Under the pieces are notes generated by a model, which did no database searches, was not told where the DNA came from, and saw only the letters and a list, made by a program, of their open reading frames with translations. A stretch of DNA of 43,016 bases from Demequina sp. (GTDB taxonomy: Bacteria > Actinomycetota > Actinomycetes > Actinomycetales > Demequinaceae), in the NCBI RefSeq assembly GCF_016278775.1, contig NZ_JADQBF010000005.1:1-43016 (forward strand), read 5' to 3'. The position numbers and the translations under genes were made by a program. Numbering within the stretch: position 1 is the stretch's first letter; each line of letters opens with the position of its first letter. This document shows, in pieces, positions 33,813 to 42,494 of this stretch.

Positions 33813-34844
33813 ATGAGCCACCCCTTGCCCACCGAGGCCGAACTTGCAGAGGTTGCGGAGGTCACCGCGCGCATGCGCCAGTCGATCGGCACCGTGCTAG
33901 CCGGACTGGATCAGGCGGTCACCGCGACCCTCGCCGTGGTCCTCGCAGAAGGCCATCTGCTCATGGAGGACGTCCCCGGCGTCGGCAAGACCACCCTGGC
34001 GAGGGCGCTAGCGCTCAGCCTCGACTGCAGCGTCGGAAGGCTGCAGTTCACTCCCGACCTGTTGCCGTCGGACGTCACTGGGGTGAGCATCTTCCGTTCC
34101 GACGATCACCGCTTCGAGTTCCGTCCCGGCCCGATCTTTGCCAACGTGGTCATCGCCGACGAGATCAACAGGGCCAGCCCCAAGACCCAGGCGGCACTTC
34201 TCGAATCCATGCAAGAACGAGCCGTCACCGTCGACGGCCAGACGCGCCCGCTCCCCCGGCCGTTCGTGGTGGTCGCCACACAGAACCCCATCGAGATGGA
34301 GGGCACCTACCCCCTGCCGGAGGCCCAGCGCGATCGCTTCATGGCGCAGGTCTCGATCGGCTACCCCTCCGCTCGCGACGAGATGGTGATGCTCGACAGC
34401 CACGACGGAATCGACCCGCTCACTCAGGTGCGCCCCGTCACGGACACGGAGACGCTCGCTCGCCTCATCGCCGTGGCCCGCCGCATCTACGCGGCCCCGG
34501 CGATCAAGCAGTACATCGTCGACCTCGTGACCGCCACGCGGCACGACTCCGCTTTGCGGCTGGGCGCCTCGCCACGCGCCGCCTTGCAGTTGCTCGCGGC
34601 GGCAAAGGCTCGCGCAGCCATGGCCGGCCGCAACCACGTCCTTCCTGACGACATCAAGGCGCTCGCCGTGTCGGTGCTCGCGCACCGACTGATCCCCAGC
34701 ACTGAGGCGCGCCTCGCTGGCCGAACTCCCGCCAAGATCCTCAGCGAAACAGTGGCACGCACGTCCGTGCCGACCGAGGCTCGCGACTTGCCTCCTCGCC
34801 GGGAGCAGGCCGTGCTGCCCGGAACTCGCGTCACCGCGGTCTAG
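33813..34844 (+). CDS. MoxR-family AAA+ ATPase
   Basis: MoxR ATPases act as chaperones that mature or remodel partner proteins, often with a neighbouring DUF58/VWA protein. This 343-residue protein has Walker A G-V-G-K-T-T (~56-61), Walker B followed by the MoxR-typical D-E-I-N-R-A (~116-121), sensor 1 V-A-T-Q-N-P (~151-156) and the Arg-finger region E-A-Q-R-D-R-F. A C-terminal helical lid follows. The ATG at 33813 has GAAGGAG five bases upstream. It is the first gene of a moxR-DUF58-transglutaminase operon that diverges from mraZ across 191 bases. Confidence 0.95.
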   Translation: MSHPLPTEAELAEVAEVTARMRQSIGTVLAGLDQAVTATLAVVLAEGHLLMEDVPGVGKTTLARALALSLDCSVGRLQFTPDLLPSDVTGVSIFRSDDHRFEFRPGPIFANVVIADEINRASPKTQAALLESMQERAVTVDGQTRPLPRPFVVVATQNPIEMEGTYPLPEAQRDRFMAQVSIGYPSARDEMVMLDSHDGIDPLTQVRPVTDTETLARLIAVARRIYAAPAIKQYIVDLVTATRHDSALRLGASPRAALQLLAAAKARAAMAGRNHVLPDDIKALAVSVLAHRLIPSTEARLAGRTPAKILSETVARTSVPTEARDLPPRREQAVLPGTRVTAV

Positions 34845-34846
34845 GC

Positions 34847-36121
34847 ATGGCTCCACGGCCCAGCTCCGACACCGTGCTCACGTCACGAGGCATCGGCCTC
34901 GCGGCTGCCGGCACAGTTGTTGGCGGCCTGGGCGTGGGGCTCGCGACACCGCCGCTGGTGTACGTGGGAGTCGCCATGGTGGCCTCTGTTGCTGTCGGCG
35001 GGCTATGGCTCATGCTCTCTATCAACGGCTTCTTGAGCCGATTCCCTTTCGCGCACAGGGAAGTAGTGCCGCACCCGTTGACCGTGGGCGTTCCGGGTCG
35101 GGTCACGGTCACGATCAGCTCGTCGGCTGGGCGTCGCGGAGGGGCGCTGAGACGAGCGCTCGCTGAGTCCCTCGACATCAGGGAGCAGGCGGCGGCAGAA
35201 CTCACCGGCGGCCTGAGCACCAAGGCGACCGTGAGTCGCACCTCCGAGTCATTCTCGCTGTCCTACTCGCTGTTGCCCTCGCGCCGCGGGCGCTGGCCAC
35301 TTGGTCCAGCCCTCATCCACTCAGCCGATCCGCTCGGCATGCTGCGCTCCGACACCTCCGTGGGCGGCGAGGAACTCATCCCCGTGTGGCCGTCTGTTGT
35401 CGACCTCACGGCCACCGCTGGCGTGCTGATGGGCCAGGCCGACCGCGTGGTGCTTGGTGCCCGCAGCCCTTCTCCAGACGATGCGGCGTTGCGCGACTAT
35501 CGTGAGGGAGACGACTTGCGTCGCGTCCACTGGCCGTCGAGCGCCCGCAAAGGCACGATGCTCGTCAGGTCAGACGAGCGGGCAGGAAAGCGACCAGCCA
35601 CCGTGCTGCTCGACCTGCCCTACGAGTCGGCCGCCCTCGAGTGGTCGATTTCCGCAGCCGCCTCCATCGGTCTCTCGGTGCTCGACTCCGGACACCCCGT
35701 GCGGTTCTTCGGCGGCCCCCTCGGCCCCGAGCACGTGCATCACATCGGGCGCGAACACCCCCAGAGCGCACGCGCCGACTTGCTCGACAAGACGGTGGAC
35801 CTGACTCGTCCCCCGTCGCCAACGGCGGGTTCGGCGTGGCTGCTCACCGCCATCAGGCGCACCGCAGAGGGCGTCTCGAACGGCGAGGTCATCGTGGGTG
35901 TGTTCGAGCCCCTCAACGCCGAATGCCTCGAGGCGCTCGTGCCGTTGGGCGACGCGGGCAGGGCGTGGGCCATTGTGCGCGGCGACAGCGAAGACGACGC
36001 GGACGCTCAGGAGACGGCCACGGCGTTGAGACGCGCAGGCTGGCGCGCCACCACGGCGCACTCCCGCACAGACATCGACTCCGTGTGGAGTACCCTGCTC
36101 ACGGCGGGAGACATCGCATGA
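34847..36121 (+). CDS. DUF58 domain-containing membrane protein
   Basis: This 424-residue protein has two hydrophobic segments near the N-terminus (~13-32 and 36-58), then an extracytoplasmic-looking beta-rich domain, then the DUF58 domain. The signature D-Y-R-E-G-D-D-L-R-R-V-H-W-P-S-S-A-R-K-G is at ~216-235, followed by a VWA-like region beginning L-L-D-L-P. DUF58 proteins are encoded with MoxR ATPases and transglutaminases; their biochemical role is unproven, though a part in cell-surface protein assembly is often proposed. It starts two bases after moxR stops, and its stop overlaps the next start as ATGA. Confidence 0.93.
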   Translation: MAPRPSSDTVLTSRGIGLAAAGTVVGGLGVGLATPPLVYVGVAMVASVAVGGLWLMLSINGFLSRFPFAHREVVPHPLTVGVPGRVTVTISSSAGRRGGALRRALAESLDIREQAAAELTGGLSTKATVSRTSESFSLSYSLLPSRRGRWPLGPALIHSADPLGMLRSDTSVGGEELIPVWPSVVDLTATAGVLMGQADRVVLGARSPSPDDAALRDYREGDDLRRVHWPSSARKGTMLVRSDERAGKRPATVLLDLPYESAALEWSISAAASIGLSVLDSGHPVRFFGGPLGPEHVHHIGREHPQSARADLLDKTVDLTRPPSPTAGSAWLLTAIRRTAEGVSNGEVIVGVFEPLNAECLEALVPLGDAGRAWAIVRGDSEDDADAQETATALRRAGWRATTAHSRTDIDSVWSTLLTAGDIA

Positions 36122-38331
36122 CCACGCGCGCCACCACCGCCCGATCCCCCTGGTACGCCACGCCCGTCGTCGCGATCGGGATCCTTCTGGGGCTCAACGG
36201 TTTCGCGACCATGGTGGAGTGGGGAGAGTGGCTCTCCACGGTCGTCGGCCTGGTCGCCGTGGTAGCGCTGCTGATCATCGTGACACGCCTGCTGACCCGA
36301 TCACGGCTGTTGCCCACGCTCGTCGGCGCCGCGACCGCCGTCATCGTGAGCGTGCCCACCTTCGCGCGCAACGAGGACGGCGGGGCGCACATGCTGCCCA
36401 CGCCGTCCGCGCTGAGGGACCTCGCGACCGCCGTCGGCGATGGCGTCCACGAGGCGGCCACCACGGTCGCTCCCGCAGAGATGTCTCGCCCGCTCGTCGC
36501 GCTCGTGATGGTGGGCGTCTTCTCGGCGTTCCTGCTCGCGGAACACGTCGCGGTGTCGTGGAGAGCCGCCGCGGTCGCCGGCATCGTGCTCCTCGCCCCG
36601 TGGATGCCTGCCGTCGTGCTCCAGCACCGAGTGTCGACGTCGGCGCTGATCGGCGCGATCGCCGCATGGGTGCTCCTGCTTGCGCTGACCACCAGACACA
36701 CGGGCTCCTTCACCTCCTTGTCGCCATGGGCCGCAGGAACCGCAACGGTCGCCACGGTCGCGCTCGTCGCCGTCGTGGCACCGACGGCGCTCGGCGCTGC
36801 TGGCTGGGGGGCCATTCCCCGCTTCTCGACGCCCAGCCAACTCGACACGACGTCGCGCCTCAACCTCGCTCTCGACCTGCGCAACTCGCTCACCGCCAAC
36901 AGCGCCGCACCCAAGATTGTGTATTTCACCTCGGGAAGGCGACCGGAGGCGTTCCGCGTCTACACGCTGATCGACTTCGATGGCTCCGCGTGGAGCCGTC
37001 CAGACACCGCTCCCTCGGCGCAAGCACCGCTCGACGGGGGCGTGCAGTGGCCCGCGCCCGTCAACGGCTGGGAGGACAGGGAACTGGACCGCGTCAGCGT
37101 GCAGGTCCTCTCGCAGGCCGAGAGCAGCCTGCCGCTGCCGCCCGTGCCCCGATCGGTGACGGTGGGCGGAGACTGGGCCTACTTCCCCGCGCTCGACGAG
37201 GTCTCGTCAGATACCACCTCGACCCAGAACCTCAGCTACGAGTTTGAGGCTGATCTGAACTACTTCAGCGCCGATGCGCTCCGGTCCTTGGGGTCGGCCG
37301 CCGGTCAGGACCCCTTGCTTGACCCGAGATACTTGGAACTCGCCGACGCGATCGACGTGGACAACGTCGGCGCGAAGGCACGCGAGGTCGTTGGCGATGC
37401 ACCCACCCGCTACGACCAGGCGATGGCGCTACAGGAGTTCCTCAGGGACACGCAGGTCTTCACGTATGACACGTCCGTCACGCCGTCAGGGGACGACTCG
37501 GTCTCGGTGTTCCTCGACGACCGTTCCGGCTACTGCGTCCAGTTCGCCTCCGCCATGGTGGTTATGTCTCGCAGCCTTGGCATCCCCACGCGATTGGCCA
37601 TCGGCTTCTTACCTGGCGAGCGCGGTTCCGACGGCGAGTCCATCATCACGGGCGCCAACGCGCACGCGTGGCCAGAACTGTATTTTGAGGGCGCCGGGTG
37701 GGTGCGGTTCGAACCGACGCCAGCCGTTCAGACAGGCGCGCGGCCCGTCTACGCCGACCCCACCAACACGGGCGCACTCAACCCGTTCGACGAGTTTCCC
37801 ATTCCCGGGCAGGGGCCCACCACTGCTCCCACCGCGGTGCCGCAACCCGCTGAGGTTCCCGGCACCGCCCAGTCCGGCGACAGCTCGGCTGCTCCGCCGT
37901 GGTGGATGTGGGTGGTGGTGGCAATCGTCATCACCGGCCTGGTAGTCGGCTGGCGGTTGATGCATTCGCGGCGCGTGACGGCCGCCCGCGTCGACGACCC
38001 AGAACGCGTGTGGGCGTGGCTCCAGGAACGCCTCCCCCACGGCTTCGCCTGGCCCGACACCTTGACGCCGCACGAGAGCGAGGCTCATGTGCGCCGCGCC
38101 CTGTTCGCTGACGCGATGTTCCTGTCGGCCGACGCAGATCGCGCATTGTCAGAGTTGGTCGTCGCGGTTTCCGATCACCGCTACGCGCCACAAGGCGCAA
38201 CGCCGTCGTTTGACAGCCTGAAAGACGATGCCCGCATCGTGATCGACGAGGTCACCTCCACCAAGGCTCCAGACGCTACAGGTCGCCGCTCTCGCGTCGG
38301 CGGGCCAAGCGCTCCTCGACGCGGCGCATAA
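36118..38331 (+). CDS. TgpA-type membrane transglutaminase-like protein
   Basis: A 737-residue membrane enzyme with about six N-terminal membrane helices (within residues 10-240, DUF3488-like) and a large extracytoplasmic region. Its transglutaminase core has the nucleophile Cys473 in S-G-Y-C-V-Q-F-A-S-A, His516 in A-N-A-H-A-W-P-E and F-E-P-T-P as the third site. A Pro/Thr-rich linker, one more helix (W-W-M-W-V-V-V-A-I-V-I, ~585-605) and a cytoplasmic C-terminal domain (DUF4129-like) follow. The substrate is unknown. The ATG at 36118 overlaps the DUF58 stop by four bases; the upstream extension of the frame lies inside DUF58 and is not coding. The last 56 bases overlap the convergent DUF3040 gene. 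Confidence 0.93.
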   Translation: MTTRATTARSPWYATPVVAIGILLGLNGFATMVEWGEWLSTVVGLVAVVALLIIVTRLLTRSRLLPTLVGAATAVIVSVPTFARNEDGGAHMLPTPSALRDLATAVGDGVHEAATTVAPAEMSRPLVALVMVGVFSAFLLAEHVAVSWRAAAVAGIVLLAPWMPAVVLQHRVSTSALIGAIAAWVLLLALTTRHTGSFTSLSPWAAGTATVATVALVAVVAPTALGAAGWGAIPRFSTPSQLDTTSRLNLALDLRNSLTANSAAPKIVYFTSGRRPEAFRVYTLIDFDGSAWSRPDTAPSAQAPLDGGVQWPAPVNGWEDRELDRVSVQVLSQAESSLPLPPVPRSVTVGGDWAYFPALDEVSSDTTSTQNLSYEFEADLNYFSADALRSLGSAAGQDPLLDPRYLELADAIDVDNVGAKAREVVGDAPTRYDQAMALQEFLRDTQVFTYDTSVTPSGDDSVSVFLDDRSGYCVQFASAMVVMSRSLGIPTRLAIGFLPGERGSDGESIITGANAHAWPELYFEGAGWVRFEPTPAVQTGARPVYADPTNTGALNPFDEFPIPGQGPTTAPTAVPQPAEVPGTAQSGDSSAAPPWWMWVVVAIVITGLVVGWRLMHSRRVTAARVDDPERVWAWLQERLPHGFAWPDTLTPHESEAHVRRALFADAMFLSADADRALSELVVAVSDHRYAPQGATPSFDSLKDDARIVIDEVTSTKAPDATGRRSRVGGPSAPRRGA

Positions 38332-38653
38332 ACGGTTCCTTGGCGGCCCGCTTCTTGGGAGGCTGACCGGCCGGGCCTCGCTTGCCCCCGGAAGACGAGT
38401 GCTTGCGGGGCGTCAGGATTGCCCACATCGCTGCGGCGATCATCAACGCGAAGCCCGCGATGCCTATCGGCACCACCTGGGATACAGCGCCGACCAACAC
38501 CACGCCGAGACCCACAATGACACCCAGTGCGCCGCCGACGATGCGGCCGCGTTGGTGAGGCGCCCGTGACATCGAGCGGCCCAACTTGGGGTCGGCACCG
38601 AGGTCGCGCTCAAGCTGATCGAGCACTCGCTGCTCGTACTCCGACAGCGGCAT
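38276..38653 (-). CDS. DUF3040 domain-containing membrane protein
   Basis: A 125-residue actinobacterial protein of unknown function. It opens M-P-L-S-E-Y-E-Q-R-V-L-D-Q-L-E-R-D-L, the DUF3040 signature. Two adjacent membrane helices (~37-57 and 60-82) and a basic Lys/Arg/Gly-rich tail ending R-R-V-E-E-R-L-A-R-R-R follow. The ATG at 38653 is preceded by a strong AAAGGAGGT site. The 3' end overlaps the transglutaminase gene on the other strand by 56 bases, which is long for convergent genes. In other actinobacteria this family also lies near the dcw cluster. Confidence 0.92.
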   Translation of the reverse strand: MPLSEYEQRVLDQLERDLGADPKLGRSMSRAPHQRGRIVGGALGVIVGLGVVLVGAVSQVVPIGIAGFALMIAAAMWAILTPRKHSSSGGKRGPAGQPPKKRAAKEPFMRRVEERLARRRESGDL

Positions 38654-38826
38654 CGTGACCTCCTTTGACCCTGGTCGTTACTCCTAGTGTAAAACGGAAC
38701 CGAAGCGACGCCTAGCCCAACGCCCACGTCACCCGTGTGGTGGTAACGACTAGCCTCCCACGGTCTGTTCCCGCAGGCGTGCATCCTGCCCCGTTCTCGT
38801 CGGTGCATCTCCCACCAGGAATGACA

Positions 38827-38859
38827 GAGCCGCCGCCCCCTTGACGGGGACGGCGGCTC
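38827..38859 (-). terminator. GC-rich stem-loop terminator after the cold-shock gene
   Basis: gagccgccg with cccc on the left pairs with gggg, a bulged a and cggcggctc on the right. This forms a ~13 bp stem with a short loop. It ends 17 bases beyond the stop of the cold-shock gene on the minus strand. Confidence 0.7.
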
Positions 38860-38876
38860 GTCGCGGTGCGAAACCC

Positions 38877-39080
38877 TTAGAGGGCGCGAACCTGCTCTGC
38901 CTGCGGGCCCTTGGGACCCTGTGTCACCTCGAACTCGACGCGCTGCGCCTCGTTGAGGGACTTGAAGCCGTCGGTCACGATCGCAGAGTAGTGAACGAAG
39001 ACGTCAGCGCCTCCGCCATCCTGCGCGATGAAGCCGTAGCCCTTTTCCGCGTTGAACCACTTAACGGAACCTTGTGCCAT
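38877..39080 (-). CDS. Cold-shock protein (CspA family)
   Basis: A 67-residue single cold-shock domain that binds single-stranded RNA and DNA and acts as an RNA chaperone. RNP1 K-G-Y-G-F-I (residues 13-18) and RNP2 V-F-V-H-Y (27-31) are intact; the opening [10 protein letters not shown] is canonical. The ATG at 39080 has AAGGAA upstream. The gene is followed by a strong stem-loop terminator, and it has a gap of about 140 bases upstream that could hold a long leader. A 13 bp palindrome with one central base (39205-39217, CATGCT-T-AGCATG on the minus strand) lies in that gap. Confidence 0.97.
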   Translation of the reverse strand: MAQGSVKWFNAEKGYGFIAQDGGGADVFVHYSAIVTDGFKSLNEAQRVEFEVTQGPKGPQAEQVRAL

Positions 39081-39224
39081 GCCTGTAATTCCTTGCCTTC
39101 AGATGCCCGGGACGGGAAGCGGGGCAACTTGCCCTACTCGTCGCCGCAATGCCTTGTCCCGTGCCCCAAAAAGAGGCAGGTCGTGCACACTACGTAATCG
39201 CAACCATGCTAAGCATGCCACGAA

Positions 39225-40139
39225 TTAGTCGTTTGGGGGGAAATCTCGGCGTTGTTGGGCAAGAAATCTTTCGAACTCAGCGCCCAGCTCGTCCGCGGTG
39301 GGCAATGGCCCGTCGACTTCAATGCCGTCCCGACGCGCAGCCTCGATGGCCTCGTACTGCGTTTCGAGGGTCTCGACCAGTGCCTGCACCTCTTCTGACT
39401 CCGCCATCTGGCGCACAATTTCGGCCGTCGCCGTCTCGGCGTCGTCATCCAAACTCGAAGGATCGAGCGCCAACCCGGTGAGCCCTTCGACTTGCGTCAA
39501 TGCGTGTTGGGCGGCTTGAGGCAATGAGGATTGCGCCAGGTAGTACGGCACGTGCACGGCGACGTTGACCACATCGAGCCCCCACTGGCCAAAGCGGTAC
39601 TCCAGCAGATTCTGAGCCGACCCAGGGACGGTGACGGTGCCGAACATCCCCGGAGAATCGGGGAGCAAGTCTTGCCTGGTGCCGTGCGTTGTCGAACCAA
39701 TCGGCTTGGTGTGCGGCACGCCCATGGGGATCCCGTGGGCCCCAACGGTGAGGCCCACTCCCAGCCTCGTCACCGCTTCACGGACCGACGCAATGAACGC
39801 CTCCCAACGAATGTCTGGCTCGCTGCCGTGCAACATCAGGAACGGCCTATCCTCCGCGTCACGCACCATGTCGATGGCCAGGTACGGCTCGTCGTACGCC
39901 GCCCACTCGTTGATCGAAAACGTCATCTCTGGCCGTCGCGAACGGTAGTCAAGCAGGTCATCCACCGCGAACGTCACGACGCGAACGGGTTCCGCCATGG
40001 CCACCACGTGGTCTCGGATCAGCAGGCCCACCCTGCCAGCGTCGACGAAGCCGCGAAGCGACTGCAGCAGCACGGCATCGGAGCCAGATGCGGCCGCCCA
40101 CTGCTCCACACCTTCGTTGTCCCACGTCATGAGTGCCAT
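39225..40139 (-). CDS. PAC2 family protein (proteasome-assembly-chaperone-like)
   Basis: This 304-residue soluble protein belongs to the actinobacterial PAC2 family, related in fold to archaeal/eukaryotic proteasome assembly chaperones. The N-terminal half shows the family pattern D-N-E-G-V-E-Q-W, F-x-V-D-D-L-L-D-Y-R-x-R-R-P (~75-90) and G-S-E-P-D-I-R-W (~124-131). The middle has G-I-P-M-G-V-P-H-T. The C-terminal third is acidic and helical and ends E-F-E-R-F-L-A-Q-Q-R-R-D-F. Its function in actinobacteria is not settled. The ATG at 40139 fits the family N-terminus but lacks a Shine-Dalgarno site, so leaderless translation is possible. It diverges from the HelR-type gene. Confidence 0.92.
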   Translation of the reverse strand: MALMTWDNEGVEQWAAASGSDAVLLQSLRGFVDAGRVGLLIRDHVVAMAEPVRVVTFAVDDLLDYRSRRPEMTFSINEWAAYDEPYLAIDMVRDAEDRPFLMLHGSEPDIRWEAFIASVREAVTRLGVGLTVGAHGIPMGVPHTKPIGSTTHGTRQDLLPDSPGMFGTVTVPGSAQNLLEYRFGQWGLDVVNVAVHVPYYLAQSSLPQAAQHALTQVEGLTGLALDPSSLDDDAETATAEIVRQMAESEEVQALVETLETQYEAIEAARRDGIEVDGPLPTADELGAEFERFLAQQRRDFPPND

Positions 40140-40277
40140 GTGATCACTGTGGCACGCCCGCGCGCGCGCAGGGTGCGATATCGCGGCCCGCGAACGCCAG
40201 CGCATTCTCAAGACGCCTGGGCCATGAAAGGATGGTCTACTGCCCGCGGGAGTCGTGGGCAAGGTGAAAGGGCGGTC

Positions 40278-42467
40278 ATGCACGACGAGTCCACCGTGAC
40301 GGCGGGACCCGGTCTCGAAGCGGAACAGGGCGTCGTTGACACTCTCTACTCGCGGCTCGACGCCATCAGGGACGAGGCCAACGTTCGCCTTGTCGAGGTG
40401 CGTCGCTCGGGACCGTCTGGGTCGCCGCAGAACCGTTCGGAACGCGACGCCTTCGCCACCCTGTACGAGGACCGCATCGCTCAACTCGACGCCGTCGAGG
40501 ACCGGCTGTGCTTTGGGCGTCTCGACATGGCCGTTGGCGAGAGGCTCTACGTGGGCCGCATCGGACTGTCGGACGAGGACCACGTGCCGCTGCTGACCGA
40601 CTGGCGAGCTCCGGCCGCAACCCCGTTCTACGCCGCCACCGCCGCGCACCCCTCCGGAGTCGTGAATCGCAGGCACCTGACCACTCGCGGACGCAAGGTG
40701 ATGGCCGTCGAGGATGACGTGCTGGATGTCGAGGCGCTGCGCGCCTCCGGCCAGGAGGAGTCGCTCGCCGGAGAGGGAGCCCTGTTGGCGGCGCTCGACG
40801 CGCGCCGCACCGGCCGGATGGGCGACATCGTCGCCACCATCCAATCAGAGCAGGACGCTGTGATTCGGGCCCCTTTGCAAGGCGCGCTTGTGGTTCAGGG
40901 CGGCCCAGGCACTGGCAAGACGGCCGTGGCCCTGCACCGTGCTGCCTACCTGCTGTACCACCACCGGGAGCTGTTGGAACGGCGCGGAGTGCTGCTCATC
41001 GGCCCGTCCGCTTCGTTCTTGAGGTACATCGACCACGTGTTGCCCTCGCTCGGAGAGACGGGCGCGGTGTCGACCACTCTGGCCGGGCTGGTGCGCGGCA
41101 TCGGCCCCACCGTGCGTGAGAGCGACGATGTGGCGTTGCTCAAGGGCCGCGCCGACATGGCTGGTGTGATTCGTGCGGCGGTGCGCGAGCGCCAACGCGT
41201 GCCGCGCAAGGATCAGGAGTTTCGCATCGACGGGCGGCCCGTCGTGCTGAAGCGCTCAGATGTGCGCGAGGCCCAGTCGCGTGCCAGGCGCGATGGCAAG
41301 CCGCACAACGAGGCACGGGCGGCCTTCGCCAAGGACATGATCACGCGGCTCGCAAGGCAGGTCGCTGACTACTTGGGGCCAGAGACCGAGGAAGAGGACC
41401 GCAAGGAGATCGCCCGCGACCTGCGCGACGACCGCGACATCCGCATCGCCATCAACCTGTGCTGGCTGCCCGTCACCCCCGTGGCACTCCTGCGCGACGT
41501 GCTGTCCAAGCGCCACCTGCTCGATGCATGCGCCTCGCGGCTGTCCGTCGACGAGCGCGACCTGCTCTTCAGAAGCGCCGACGCGCCCCTGACCGACGCG
41601 GACATTCCCCTGCTGGACGAGGCGGCGGAGCTTCTGGGGGAGCTCCCGCAGGCCGCCGCGCGCAAGGACGACAGAAAGGCAGAGCTTCGCTACGCCAAGG
41701 AAGTGCTTGAGATCGTCGGCGGCAACGGGGTGGTGACCGCCGAGATGCTCGCAGACCGGATGCAAGCGCCCACGCTGCAGCGATCGGTGGCCGAGCGCGC
41801 CTCAGAGGACCGTTCGTGGACGTACGGGCACGTTGTGGTCGATGAGGCGCAAGAGCTCAGCCCGATGGCGTGGCGCATGCTGTTGCGGCGGTGCCCCTCA
41901 CGGTCGTTCACGATCGTGGGAGACGTGGCCCAGACGTCGTCCCCCGCCGGGACACGGTGGTGGCCGGAAACGATGGACCCGCAATTCCAGGCGGGCTGGA
42001 ACCTGCGCGAACTGACCGTGAGCTACCGCATCCCGGCCGCGGTCGCGGAAGCTGCTCAAAGCTTTGCGCGCGCGGCAGGGTTGCCCGTGAGCGAGATCAG
42101 CGCGGCTCGCGAGGTGGACGATGCGGTGTCAGCCATCTCAGTCCCGCACGCGGCCGACGTGGTCGAGCGGGCCGTCCTCGCGGCGGCGGGGGAAGCGGCG
42201 GCGCTCGAGGAGCGCGGCGGCGGCCTTGTCGCCATCATTGCGTCGGCCGAGATGGTCACCGCGCTCGCCGCTGTCGCGCCAGAGGGTGTGGAGGTGCTGA
42301 CGGCGCGCGATGCCAAGGGTCTTGAGTACGACGCCGTCGTGGTCGCCGATCCCGCCGCCGTCGCCCACGTGCCCCAAGATCTCTACGTGGCGCTCACTCG
42401 CCCCACCCGCAGGCTTGTGCTCGTGCACTCTGGTCGCCTGCCGGAGGGACTCGCCGCGGAACACTAG
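40278..42467 (+). CDS. helR: HelD/HelR-type RNA polymerase recycling ATPase
   Basis: HelD-family proteins are superfamily-1 ATPases that pull RNA polymerase off DNA; the actinobacterial HelR branch also displaces rifamycins. The 729-residue protein has an N-terminal helical arm (~10-85). Walker A G-G-P-G-T-G-K-T is at ~209-216, Walker B with D-E-A-Q at ~521-524, Q-T in motif III, S-Y-R-I-P in motif IV, and the final V-A-L-T-R-P-T-R-R-L motif VI near 700. The ATG at 40278 is preceded by AGGTGAAAGG; the long upstream open frame is antisense to the PAC2 gene. No rifamycin-associated element of the Streptomyces type is seen before it. The HelR rather than HelD sub-assignment is moderate. Confidence 0.88.
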   Translation: MHDESTVTAGPGLEAEQGVVDTLYSRLDAIRDEANVRLVEVRRSGPSGSPQNRSERDAFATLYEDRIAQLDAVEDRLCFGRLDMAVGERLYVGRIGLSDEDHVPLLTDWRAPAATPFYAATAAHPSGVVNRRHLTTRGRKVMAVEDDVLDVEALRASGQEESLAGEGALLAALDARRTGRMGDIVATIQSEQDAVIRAPLQGALVVQGGPGTGKTAVALHRAAYLLYHHRELLERRGVLLIGPSASFLRYIDHVLPSLGETGAVSTTLAGLVRGIGPTVRESDDVALLKGRADMAGVIRAAVRERQRVPRKDQEFRIDGRPVVLKRSDVREAQSRARRDGKPHNEARAAFAKDMITRLARQVADYLGPETEEEDRKEIARDLRDDRDIRIAINLCWLPVTPVALLRDVLSKRHLLDACASRLSVDERDLLFRSADAPLTDADIPLLDEAAELLGELPQAAARKDDRKAELRYAKEVLEIVGGNGVVTAEMLADRMQAPTLQRSVAERASEDRSWTYGHVVVDEAQELSPMAWRMLLRRCPSRSFTIVGDVAQTSSPAGTRWWPETMDPQFQAGWNLRELTVSYRIPAAVAEAAQSFARAAGLPVSEISAAREVDDAVSAISVPHAADVVERAVLAAAGEAAALEERGGGLVAIIASAEMVTALAAVAPEGVEVLTARDAKGLEYDAVVVADPAAVAHVPQDLYVALTRPTRRLVLVHSGRLPEGLAAEH

Positions 42468-42474
42468 GAACCGT

Positions 42475-42490
42475 GGAGGCTCCCGCCTCC
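42475..42490. terminator. Short bidirectional stem-loop between convergent genes
   Basis: GGAGGC (42475-42480) pairs perfectly with GCCTCC (42485-42490) around a 4-base loop. It lies in the 27-base gap between the stops of the HelR-type gene and the right-edge gene. There is no T-run, so the call is tentative. Confidence 0.5.
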
Positions 42491-42494
42491 GGGG

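Noticed and set aside
35641-36117. Upstream extension of the transglutaminase reading frame
   Set aside because: It lies within the DUF58 gene in another frame and is Arg-rich. The ATG at 36118, overlapping the DUF58 stop, is the clear start.
38674-38750. Inverted pair gtcgttac / gtaacgac 61 bp apart upstream of the DUF3040 gene
   Set aside because: Eight-base arms this far apart are not convincing as an operator or hairpin without conservation data.
39531-40277. Upstream extension of the HelR-type reading frame
   Set aside because: It is antisense to the PAC2 gene. The ATG at 40278 with its Shine-Dalgarno site fits the family N-terminus.
40140-40844. N-terminal extension of the PAC2 frame on the minus strand
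   Set aside because: It runs antisense to the start of the HelR-type gene and has shadow composition. PAC2 similarity begins at the Met at 40139.
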